A stretch of DNA of 5,150 bases from an uncultured Oscillospiraceae bacterium (GTDB lineage: Bacteria; Bacillota; Clostridia; Oscillospirales; Oscillospiraceae): positions 1 to 5,150 of the forward strand of contig CAJTYK010000086.1 of the NCBI GenBank assembly GCA_910584285.1, in the 5' to 3' direction. A program made the position numbers and the translations under genes. The notes under the pieces were generated by a model. It made no database searches and was not told the origin of the DNA. It was given only the letters and a program-made list of their open reading frames with translations. Numbering within the stretch: the stretch's first letter is position 1; every line of letters begins with the position of its first letter. This document shows, in pieces, positions 1-5,143 of the stretch.

Positions 1-1556
1 CCGACTTCGCCAAGCTGGGCCTGTTCACCCAGAAGCCGGTGAACCTGGGCTCCCGCTGCACCGTGTTCATGAACTCCTCCGTGAAGCAGGCCCAGAAGGA
101 CGGGGCCAGCGTGGAGGACATCAGCGCGGGGCTAAGCATCTCCATCGTGAAGAACGCCATATATAAGGTAATCCGCGCCGCCAGCGCCGACGATCTGGGC
201 AAGCACATTGTCGTTCAGGGGGGGACCTTCCACAACGACGCGGTGCTCCGGGCCTTTGAACAGGAGCTGGGCCGGGACGTGACCCGCCCCACCATCGCGG
301 GCATCATGGGGGCCTTCGGGGCGGCGCTGGCCGCCCGAGATCTGGGGCTGGAGCAGTCCACCCTGTTGGACGCGGCCGCGCTGGAGGGCTTCACCCACTC
401 CGCTAAGCCCGTCACCTGCAACCTGTGCACCAACCACTGTTCTCTCACCGTCAACGCCTTCGACGGCGGGCGGCGGTTCATCTCCGGCAACCGCTGCTCC
501 CGGCCTTTGGGCAAGGAGAAGGCGGAGCTGCCCGACCTGTACCGCTGGAAGTATGAAAAGCTGCGGGCCATGGAGGGCAAGGGGATCGGGGATGGCTCCC
601 GGGGGCGGATCGGCCTGCCCTTCGGGTTGAATATGTATGAAAACCTCCCCTTCTGGTACGCTCTGTTCACCCGACTGAACTTTGAGGTAGTGCTTTCCCC
701 GGAGTCCTCCCGGAAGCTGTACATCAAGGGCCAGCGCACCATCCCGTCGGACACGGTGTGCTACCCCGCCAAGCTGCTCCACGGCCACGTGGAGGCCCTG
801 GTGGAGGCGGGAGTGGACGCCATTTTCTACCCCTGTATGTCCTACAATTTCGACGAAAAGACCTCGGACAACAACTACAACTGCCCGGTGGTGGCCTACT
901 ACCCTGAGCTGCTGGCCGCCAATATGCCGGATCTGAAAAAGACCCGCTTCCTCAACCCCTACGCGGGGCTGCACCGGCCAAAGGACTATGAGCGCATCGG
1001 CTCCCAGTGGTTTGCCGACACCTTCGGCGTCCCCCGGAAGGAGGCCGCCAGCGCCATCCGGGCGGCGTACCAGGCCTATGACCGGTACAAGGAGGAGATC
1101 CACCACACAGGGCGGCAGTACATCGAGCGGGCCCGGGCCCAGGGGCTGCCCATCCTGGTGCTGGCGGGCCGGCCCTACCACATCGATCCGGAGATCAACC
1201 ACGGTATCAACGACCTCATCACCTCCTTCGGATTTGTGGTGGTGAGTGAGGACGCGGTGGCCTGGCTGGAGGACTACGCCCCCCGAAAGGTGCTCAACCA
1301 GTGGACCTTCCAGGCCCGTATGTATAACGCTGCCCGGTATGTGTGCACCCAGCCCGATATGGAGCTGGTGCAGCTGGTGAGCTTCGGCTGCGGCACCGAC
1401 GCCATCACCGGGGACGAGGTGCGCTCCATCCTGGAGGGGGGCGGCAGGCTGTACACCCAGCTGAAGATCGACGACATCAGCAATCTGGGGGCAGTGAAGA
1501 TCCGGGTGCGCTCGCTGATGGCCGCCATGGAGGAGAGAAAACGCCGTGAACACTGA
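1..1556 (+). CDS. BadF-type ATPase/DUF2229 protein, acyl-CoA dehydratase activase-related, 3' part (5' end outside window)
   Basis: The reading frame is open from the left edge (first full codon at 3), so the gene starts upstream; 517 C-terminal residues are visible. Visible residues 1-115 are the end of a BadF/BadG/BcrA/BcrD (ASKHA-fold) ATPase domain, with the glycine-rich VVQGGTFHNDAVLRAFE segment and IAGIMGAFGAALAA. Next comes a cysteine cluster, CNLCTNHC (C139, C142, C146) and NRCSRP (C165), a probable Fe-S ligand set. From about residue 192 it matches DUF2229 (COG3580-like): GLPFGLNMYENLPF, DTVCYPAKLLHGH, FYPCMSYNF, GRPYHIDPEINHGI and SFGCGTDAITGDE. Family members are related to HgdC, the ATP-dependent activator of 2-hydroxyglutaryl-CoA dehydratase, and are cytoplasmic. 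Related clostridial proteins often continue into an HgdB-like domain; here the protein stops at 1556 and that domain is encoded separately at 2314-3618. The downstream GTG start overlaps this stop by 11 bp. An ATP-driven electron-transfer role is inferred; the substrate is unknown. Confidence 0.9.
   Translation, partial: DFAKLGLFTQKPVNLGSRCTVFMNSSVKQAQKDGASVEDISAGLSISIVKNAIYKVIRAASADDLGKHIVVQGGTFHNDAVLRAFEQELGRDVTRPTIAGIMGAFGAALAARDLGLEQSTLLDAAALEGFTHSAKPVTCNLCTNHCSLTVNAFDGGRRFISGNRCSRPLGKEKAELPDLYRWKYEKLRAMEGKGIGDGSRGRIGLPFGLNMYENLPFWYALFTRLNFEVVLSPESSRKLYIKGQRTIPSDTVCYPAKLLHGHVEALVEAGVDAIFYPCMSYNFDEKTSDNNYNCPVVAYYPELLAANMPDLKKTRFLNPYAGLHRPKDYERIGSQWFADTFGVPRKEAASAIRAAYQAYDRYKEEIHHTGRQYIERARAQGLPILVLAGRPYHIDPEINHGINDLITSFGFVVVSEDAVAWLEDYAPRKVLNQWTFQARMYNAARYVCTQPDMELVQLVSFGCGTDAITGDEVRSILEGGGRLYTQLKIDDISNLGAVKIRVRSLMAAMEERKRREH
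1529..1535 (+). promoter_or_regulatory. Ribosome binding site for the GTG-started GNAT gene
   Basis: GGAGGAG lies 10 bases before the GTG at 1546, inside the end of the preceding gene. It supports the GTG start over the next in-frame ATG at 1609, which has no comparable purine-rich sequence before it. It points to translationally coupled expression. Confidence 0.65.
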
Positions 1557-2286
1557 TCTGAGCGTCTGCCAGCCCCTGTTTGACCGGGATCCGGTGCGCT
1601 ATCTGGACATGACCGAGGCGGTTCGGCGGGGCATTGGCACCGTCGTCTACGCCTCCCCCACCGCCGCTCTGGTGGATGTCCCCAGCCCCGGGGAGTCGGA
1701 CGGCGCCCACACCTATCTGATGTGCTGCGCCGGCATGGAGGACGCCCGCCGGCTGTGCATCCTGCTGCCCGCCAACGGCAGCCTGCTGGTTGCCGCCCAC
1801 GAGGAGTTCTGCATCCCGCTGCTTCAGGAGCGGTTTGGCGTGGACTTCTTTCTGGACGGGGTGAGCTATCAGGCGGCCTATCTGCGTACCCAGTCGCCCC
1901 AGATTCCGGACTGCGGCCTTGCCATCCGGCGGCTGGAGGTAGGCGACCTGCCCCAGGTAGCGGAACACTATAAGCTGGAGGGGGAGGACTACCTGCGCTC
2001 CCTGCTGGAGCGGGGGCAGCTGCTGGGCGGTTTTTATGAGGGTGCCATGGTGGGCTTCGCGGGCTGCCACACGGAGGGCTCCATGGGTCTGCTGGAGATC
2101 TTCCCGCCCTACCGCCGCCGGGGCTTCGCCGCGGCGCTGGAGGGGTATCTCATCGACCTGGAGCTGTCCCAGTGCCACGTCCCCTTCGGGCAGGTGTTGA
2201 CGGACAACGGGCCGTCCCTGGCGCTCCAGCGCTCTCTGGGCATGACCCTGTCAAGCGGAACGCTGTGTTGGCTGTCCCGCGACTGA
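1546..2286 (+). CDS. Two-part GNAT-fold acetyltransferase-like protein
   Basis: The predicted protein is 246 residues with a GTG start supported by GGAGGAG upstream. Residues about 125-246 look like a GNAT domain: beta strand GGFYEGAMVGFAG (161-173), motif A as LLEIFPPYRRRGFAAALEGYLI (182-203) with the acetyl-CoA-binding loop RRRGFA, and DNGPSLALQRSLGM (220-233) as the motif-B helix. Residues 1-120 (DPVRYLDMTEAVRRG, then VVYASPTAALVDV) form a separate domain that I cannot name; it may be a degenerate second GNAT fold or a substrate-binding part. The usual role is acetyl transfer from acetyl-CoA to an amine, but the acceptor here is unknown. It overlaps the upstream ATPase gene by 11 bp and lies 27 bp before the HgdB-like gene, so co-expression is very likely. 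It sits exactly between two parts of a system usually fused or adjacent, which suggests a function connected to it, possibly protein modification or CoA-ester handling. That last step is speculation. Confidence 0.82.
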   Translation: MNTDLSVCQPLFDRDPVRYLDMTEAVRRGIGTVVYASPTAALVDVPSPGESDGAHTYLMCCAGMEDARRLCILLPANGSLLVAAHEEFCIPLLQERFGVDFFLDGVSYQAAYLRTQSPQIPDCGLAIRRLEVGDLPQVAEHYKLEGEDYLRSLLERGQLLGGFYEGAMVGFAGCHTEGSMGLLEIFPPYRRRGFAAALEGYLIDLELSQCHVPFGQVLTDNGPSLALQRSLGMTLSSGTLCWLSRD

Positions 2287-2297
2287 TTTTCCCCATG

Positions 2298-2304
2298 AAA
2301 GGAG
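2298..2304 (+). promoter_or_regulatory. Ribosome binding site of the HgdB-like gene
   Basis: AAAGGAG ends 9 bases before the ATG at 2314, within the 27-base gap after the GNAT gene. No promoter-like -35/-10 pair fits in the gap, so the gene is read from an upstream promoter. Confidence 0.7.
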
Positions 2305-2313
2305 CTTTACCCT

Positions 2314-3618
2314 ATGGCCGAGCTGAAATATGACAAGGATGGGCGGCTGCTCTTTACCAAGGAGATGAAGGAGGAGTACACCATCCTCATGCCCCAGATG
2401 CTGCCCGTCCACTTCGGAATGTTCCGCCAGCTGCTGGTGCTGGAGGGCTACAAGGTGGATATGCTCACAACCAACCACCGGGGCATTGTGGACGAGGGGC
2501 TGAAATACGTCCACAACGACACCTGCTACCCCGCCCTGCTGGTGATTGGCCAGCTCATCGACGCCATCAAGCATGGCGGGTATGACCCCCACAAGATCGC
2601 CCTGTTCATCACCCAGACCGGCGGCGGCTGCCGGGCGTCCAACTACATCCACCTGCTGCGCAAGGCGCTGGAGAAGGCGGATCTGGCCTTTGTGCCTGTC
2701 ATCTCGGTGAACCTGTCCGGGCTGGAGAAAAACCCGGGCTGGACGCTGACGCTGGGCATGATCCGCAAGATGATCTACGCCATGATGTACGGCGATCTTA
2801 TCGTCAACGTGGCCAACCAGGTGCGGCCCTATGAGCTGAACCACGGCCAGACCGACCGGCTGGTGGACGAGTGGCAGGGAAAGCTCATCGACGGCTTCCA
2901 GCAGGGCCGCGGTATGAGCCGCAAGCAGATGCGGGACAACTTCGATGCCATCATCGCCGACTTCGCCGCCGTCCCCGTTTCCCAGGACGAGAAGGTGAAG
3001 GTGGGGGTGGTGGGGGAGATCTATGTGAAGTTCTCCCCCCTGGGCAACAACAACCTGGAGGACTTCCTGCTGTCCGAGGGGGCGGAGCCCGTGGTGCCCG
3101 GCCTCACCGACTTCATGATTTTCAAGATCTTCAACCGGGAGACGGACGTGGACATCTATGGCGGGCTGTGGGCCAAAAAGAAGGTGTGCCAGATCTTCAA
3201 GGGCTACATCGAGGCCTGCCAGAAGGACATGATCGCCGCCCTGAAAAAGAGCCGCTTCCGCGCCCCCGGCACCTTTGAGGAGATGCACCAGCTGGTGCAG
3301 GGCTATTTAGGCGACGGGAACAAGATGGGGGAGGGGTGGCTGCTCACCGGCGAGATGCTGGAGCTGATCCATTCCGGGGTGCCCAATATCGTGTGCACTC
3401 AGCCCTTCGGCTGCCTGCCCAACCACATCGTGGGCAAGGGCATGATCCGCAAGCTGAAGGACGACTACCCCAACTCCAACATCGTGGCCATCGACTATGA
3501 CCCCGGCGCTACGAAAATCAACCAGGAAAACCGGATCAAGCTGATGCTGGCCAACGCCAAGGCCCTGGCCAGACAGGAGGCGAAACCGGAAAAAGAGCCC
3601 GCGGGGGCGGGCGTGTAA
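2314..3618 (+). CDS. HgdB-like 2-hydroxyacyl-CoA dehydratase-superfamily protein (COG3581-like)
   Basis: 434 residues, ATG start with AAAGGAG 9 bases upstream. Conserved segments seen: YTILMPQMLPVHF (22-34), DEGLKYVHNDTCYPALLVIGQ (60-80) with C71, TQTGGGCRASNYI (100-112) with C106, GLEKNPGW (136-143), and near the end NIVCTQPFGCLPNHIVGKGMI (358-378) with C361 and C367, followed by IDYDPGATKINQENRIK. Two more cysteines are C292 and C302. These match the HgdB-like part that, as I recall, is often fused behind DUF2229 in clostridial proteins. Several cysteines fall in conserved-looking contexts and are candidate ligands for a [4Fe-4S] or double-cubane cluster, as in 2-hydroxyacyl-CoA dehydratases and double-cubane-cluster proteins. 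The protein likely receives electrons from the ATPase partner encoded at 1-1556. The tail after residue 415 is Lys/Glu/Ala-rich and probably disordered. No second dehydratase subunit is visible in this window, so dehydration of a specific CoA ester cannot be claimed. Confidence 0.88.
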   Translation: MAELKYDKDGRLLFTKEMKEEYTILMPQMLPVHFGMFRQLLVLEGYKVDMLTTNHRGIVDEGLKYVHNDTCYPALLVIGQLIDAIKHGGYDPHKIALFITQTGGGCRASNYIHLLRKALEKADLAFVPVISVNLSGLEKNPGWTLTLGMIRKMIYAMMYGDLIVNVANQVRPYELNHGQTDRLVDEWQGKLIDGFQQGRGMSRKQMRDNFDAIIADFAAVPVSQDEKVKVGVVGEIYVKFSPLGNNNLEDFLLSEGAEPVVPGLTDFMIFKIFNRETDVDIYGGLWAKKKVCQIFKGYIEACQKDMIAALKKSRFRAPGTFEEMHQLVQGYLGDGNKMGEGWLLTGEMLELIHSGVPNIVCTQPFGCLPNHIVGKGMIRKLKDDYPNSNIVAIDYDPGATKINQENRIKLMLANAKALARQEAKPEKEPAGAGV

Positions 3619-3626
3619 AGGAGGAG
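3617..3626 (+). promoter_or_regulatory. Ribosome binding site overlapping the upstream stop codon
   Basis: AAAGGAGGAG starts inside the TAA (3616-3618) of the HgdB-like gene and ends 5 bases before the ATG at 3632. Its strength and its overlap with the stop imply coupled translation of the DIP1984-family gene. Confidence 0.75.
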
Positions 3627-3631
3627 CAGTT

Positions 3632-4084
3632 ATGAAATTAGCGGAAGCCTTACAGGAGCGGGCGGATCTGAACCGCCGCATCCAGCAGCTCCAGCAGCGG
3701 CTGGGGAACAACGCCATCGTACAGGAGAAGGAGAAGCCCATCGAGGATCCGAAAAACCTGCTGGTGGAGCTGGATCGCTGCGTGGCGGAGCTGGAGGACA
3801 TCATCGCCCGGATCAACCTGACCAACTGCCGCACCCAGGTGGAGGGCAAAACCCTCACCGAACACCTGGCCCGGCGGGACGCGCTGAAGCTGAAGCTGGG
3901 CGCCTATCGGGATCTGGCCTATCGGGCCAGCCAGGTGGGCCAGCGGGTCAGCGGCCGGGAGATCAAGCTGTTCAGCGCCGTGGACGTGCCCCAGCTCCAG
4001 CGGGAGGTGGACGCTCTGTCCAAGGAGCTGCGCCTGCTGGACAACGCCATCCAGGCGGCCAACTGGAGTACAGAACTGCTTTGA
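3632..4084 (+). CDS. DIP1984 family protein (septicolysin-annotated helical protein)
   Basis: 150 residues, ATG after a strong AAAGGAGGAG site, 13 bases after the previous stop. The sequence matches my recollection of the DIP1984 family along its whole length: MKLAEALQERADL at the start, the LQQRLGNNAIVQEKEKP segment, ELEDIIARINLTNCRTQ (52-68), a GKTLTEHLARRDALKLKL helix, REIKLFSAVDVPQLQREVD (109-127) and the C-terminal IQAANWSTELL. It is full length for the family. It is highly charged, helical and coiled-coil-like, with no signal peptide or membrane segment, so it is probably cytoplasmic. The family is sometimes annotated as septicolysin, but I know of no firm evidence for toxin activity here, and its function is best called unknown. 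Position suggests it is the last gene of the operon. A link with the BadF/HgdB-type proteins could be real or only transcriptional. Confidence 0.85.
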   Translation: MKLAEALQERADLNRRIQQLQQRLGNNAIVQEKEKPIEDPKNLLVELDRCVAELEDIIARINLTNCRTQVEGKTLTEHLARRDALKLKLGAYRDLAYRASQVGQRVSGREIKLFSAVDVPQLQREVDALSKELRLLDNAIQAANWSTELL

Positions 4085-4161
4085 CTGCTGATGGGCGGTT
4101 ACCGGGTGAAAACCTTTCTGTTTAGCACCCTGTCCGTCAGCGAATTCAAGCTCTTTTTCGG

Positions 4162-4187
4162 TTCCTTTTTCTCTCGAGAAAAAGGAA
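4162..4187. repeat. AT-rich palindrome, possible operon-end hairpin
   Basis: TTCCTTTTTCTC is followed by TC and then its exact reverse complement GAGAAAAAGGAA, giving an 11-bp stem with a CTCG loop. A second CTTTTTC copy at 4153-4159 could pair with the same right arm. It follows the DIP1984-family gene by about 80 bases. There is no T-run after the stem on either strand, so a standard intrinsic terminator is not supported; it may be an RNA 3'-end-stabilising hairpin or a dispersed repeat. Confidence 0.6.
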
Positions 4188-4191
4188 TAAG

Positions 4192-4305
4192 GCGGTAAGC
4201 AGGTAGCTTTCGGGGCGAGCGCGATCTCACCGGTTGAGAATGAGCCGGATCATTGGTGGCGCCAAGGGGCTGGCGCGAGGGGGTTCGATCCCTCCACGTT
4301 ACCGT
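4192..4305 (+). other. tRNA-like set of hairpins, not an intact tRNA
   Basis: CGGTAA (4193-4198) pairs perfectly with TTACCG (4299-4304). Between them lie GCTT/GAGC (4206-4220, 7-base loop), CCGGT/GCCGG (4230-4248, 9-base loop), GCGCCA/TGGCGC (4259-4276, 6-base loop) and GGGGG-TTCGATC-CCTCC (4279-4295). The last has the size and loop sequence of a tRNA T-arm, and the order resembles a class II cloverleaf with a long variable arm. Against a working tRNA: the outer stem is only 6 pairs and has unpaired bases between it and the arms, the anticodon-position loop has 9 bases, and no CCA follows. It could be a decayed tRNA, a tRNA-derived attachment-site remnant, another structured RNA, or chance pairing in GC-rich DNA. 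Confidence 0.35.
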
Positions 4306-4349
4306 GATGCCCAAATTGCGCACAACCGTACCGTTACAGGGCAAAGGCC

Positions 4350-4371
4350 CGTATTCACACCGTATTCCCAC
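4350..4371. repeat. 11-base tandem duplication
   Basis: CGTATTCACAC is immediately followed by CGTATTCCCAC, 10 of 11 bases identical. It is short and its role is unknown; it could be a slippage duplication or a pair of protein-binding sites. Confidence 0.5.
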
Positions 4372-4418
4372 AGCGTTGACTGGAAGCGAGGGTGGGCAAG
4401 GGGAATTGCCGCCGTATC

Positions 4419-4449
4419 GCGGCCCCATTCCAATTTGGAATGGGGCCGC
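4419..4449. repeat. Perfect 15-bp inverted repeat just upstream of a ribosome binding site
   Basis: GCGGCCCCATTCCAA and TTGGAATGGGGCCGC are exact reverse complements separated by one T. In RNA this would be a very stable GC-rich hairpin ending 6 bases before the GGGAGG site of the GNAT gene at 4467. The five T bases after it are separated from the stem by the ribosome binding site, so it is not an ordinary terminator. GCCGC at 4408-4412 could instead pair with GCGGC at 4419-4423, giving a small competing hairpin. Confidence 0.8.
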
Positions 4450-4455
4450 TCATTT

Positions 4456-4461
4456 GGGAGG
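4456..4461 (+). promoter_or_regulatory. Ribosome binding site fixing the start of the second GNAT gene
   Basis: GGGAGG lies 5 T bases before the ATG at 4467. The frame stays open back to a GTG at 4392, but that start has no such site, and translating from it would put the 15-bp inverted repeat inside the protein; ATG 4467 is therefore chosen. Confidence 0.8.
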
Positions 4462-4466
4462 TTTTT

Positions 4467-5027
4467 ATGGACGAACTGCATTTTGTGGACGCCTGCACCG
4501 AGGAGCATTTCCGGGCCATGTCCCTCATCCACGCCCTGGGCTGGCGGGACACCTACGTGGACGCGGTGCCCGCCGACTACATGGCCCGGGAGATCACCGA
4601 CGACCGCTGGGTAGAGGTGTTCCGCACCAACTACGAAACCCGGAACGGCGTCCGCGGCCTGCTCCTCTACCGGGGAGACGAGCCGGTGTCCTGCCTGAAC
4701 TACTGCAAGGCCCGGACCGTAAACTACAACCCCGGCGACATCTGCACCTTTGACAACGCCGCCTACGCCGATTGGGGTGAGATTGCCTCCTTCTACACCC
4801 ACCCCCAAGAACGGGGGCGGGGCTACGGCGGGCTGCTGTTTGACGAGGCCTGCCGCCGGATGAAGGCGGAGGGCTTCCAGAACGCCTTCGTCTTCGTCCT
4901 GCGGGAGAATGAGAAGGCCCGGCGGTTTTACGCCGCCCACGGCTTCGCCTGGGACGGCACCCACACCGAGATCCCCTTCCCCCATGACGCCGTCTGCGTG
5001 GACCTGCGGTATGTCAAAAAGCTGTGA
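4467..5027 (+). CDS. GNAT family N-acetyltransferase
   Basis: 186 residues from the ATG that follows GGGAGG. A complete single GNAT domain is visible. The N-terminal part has HALGWRDTYVDAVPADYM (22-39), typical of this fold's first helices. Motif A is EIASFYTHPQERGRGYGGLLF (105-125), with the acetyl-CoA pyrophosphate-binding loop Q114-E-R-G-R-G. The helix ENEKARRFYAAHGF (148-161) forms motif B, with Y155 at the place of the usual catalytic or CoA-contacting tyrosine. It should transfer acetyl from acetyl-CoA to an amino group of a small molecule or protein; the substrate cannot be read from sequence. It is cytoplasmic, with no signal peptide. It is not closely similar to the GNAT protein at 1546-2286. 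It sits as a single gene between a structured 5' region and a strong terminator. I saw no clear promoter of its own, so the transcription start is unresolved. Confidence 0.92.
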   Translation: MDELHFVDACTEEHFRAMSLIHALGWRDTYVDAVPADYMAREITDDRWVEVFRTNYETRNGVRGLLLYRGDEPVSCLNYCKARTVNYNPGDICTFDNAAYADWGEIASFYTHPQERGRGYGGLLFDEACRRMKAEGFQNAFVFVLRENEKARRFYAAHGFAWDGTHTEIPFPHDAVCVDLRYVKKL

Positions 5028-5033
5028 CCCTGC

Positions 5034-5061
5034 CCCGCCCTGAATCAGGGCGGGTTTTTTT
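5034..5061 (+). terminator. Intrinsic terminator after the GNAT gene
   Basis: CCCGCCCTGA and TCAGGGCGGG form a 10-bp GC-rich stem around one A, followed directly by seven T bases. It begins 7 bases after the GNAT stop codon and insulates the promoter at 5072 from upstream transcription. Confidence 0.95.
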
Positions 5062-5071
5062 ACCAAAACGG

Positions 5072-5100
5072 TTGACATTCGTAGTCCAATATGCTATAGT
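5072..5100 (+). promoter_or_regulatory. Sigma-A promoter with extended -10
   Basis: TTGACA (5072-5077) is a perfect -35 box. After a 17-base spacer comes TATAGT (5095-5100), preceded by TGC (5092-5094), the extended -10 element. Transcription should start near 5106-5108. Bases around it are much more AT-rich than the coding DNA. It drives the gene that starts at 5144. Confidence 0.88.
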
Positions 5101-5104
5101 AGGC

Positions 5105-5116
5105 TTACACCAGTAA
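5105..5116. promoter_or_regulatory. Possible operator, TTAC-N4-GTAA dyad at the transcription start
   Basis: TTAC ACCA GTAA is a short inverted repeat at the predicted +1 of the promoter. TTAC/GTAA half-sites at this position are compatible with a TetR-like or similar repressor, possibly autoregulation by the gene at 5144. The dyad is short, so the call is weak. Confidence 0.25.
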
Positions 5117-5128
5117 ACCAATTGTATG

Positions 5129-5136
5129 AAGGAGGG
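5129..5136 (+). promoter_or_regulatory. Ribosome binding site of the right-edge gene
   Basis: AAGGAGGG has near-ideal complementarity to the 16S 3' end. In-frame ATGs lie at 5126 (before it), 5138 (too close) and 5144 (8-9 bases after the core), so 5144 is the best start. Confidence 0.75.
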
Positions 5137-5143
5137 AATGGAC

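Larger units (their letters stand above)
4085..4466. other. 382-bp gene-free gap rich in inverted repeats
   Basis: No reading frame here has a ribosome binding site plus recognisable protein features. The gap holds an AT-rich palindrome (4162-4187), a set of short hairpins with tRNA-like order (4192-4305), an 11-base tandem duplication (4350-4371), a small hairpin (4408-4423) and a perfect 15-bp inverted repeat (4419-4449). I found no convincing sigma-A promoter for the gene at 4467 and no classic hairpin-plus-T-run terminator for the operon ending at 4084. The density of dyads suggests a structured RNA, an intergenic repeat family or a decayed mobile or tRNA-derived element. Confidence 0.7.

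Noticed and set aside
132..1553. A 473-codon open frame on the minus strand
   Set aside because: It is antisense to the DUF2229 gene; its translation is low-complexity, rich in Gly/Val/His/Leu, with no motifs. Long antisense frames are expected in GC-rich coding DNA.
2251..3288. A 345-codon open frame on the minus strand
   Set aside because: Antisense shadow of the HgdB-like gene, with biased His/Leu/Val composition and no recognisable domain; the plus-strand frame has clear family motifs.
4194..4303. An intact tRNA gene, for example Leu with loop TTGAGAA
   Set aside because: The anticodon stem does not close around that loop, acceptor pairs 5-7 mismatch when the arms are set in register, and CCA is absent.
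4376..4404. TTGACT as a -35 box for the gene at 4467
   Set aside because: No TATAAT-like hexamer lies 16-18 bases downstream; the sequence there is GC-rich (AAGGGGAATT).
4392..4466. Longer N-terminus of the second GNAT protein from GTG 4392
   Set aside because: It would translate the inverted repeat and the ribosome binding site; ATG 4467 follows GGGAGG at a workable distance and gives a normal GNAT length.
4234..4614. Plus-strand frames beginning in the gap (4234 and 4253)
   Set aside because: They run through the palindromes into the GNAT gene in the wrong frame, have no proper ribosome binding site and encode Pro/Arg/Gly-rich sequence without motifs.
4299..5078. A 259-codon open frame on the minus strand over the GNAT gene and gap
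   Set aside because: It runs through the terminator hairpin and the 15-bp inverted repeat and is antisense to a convincing GNAT domain.
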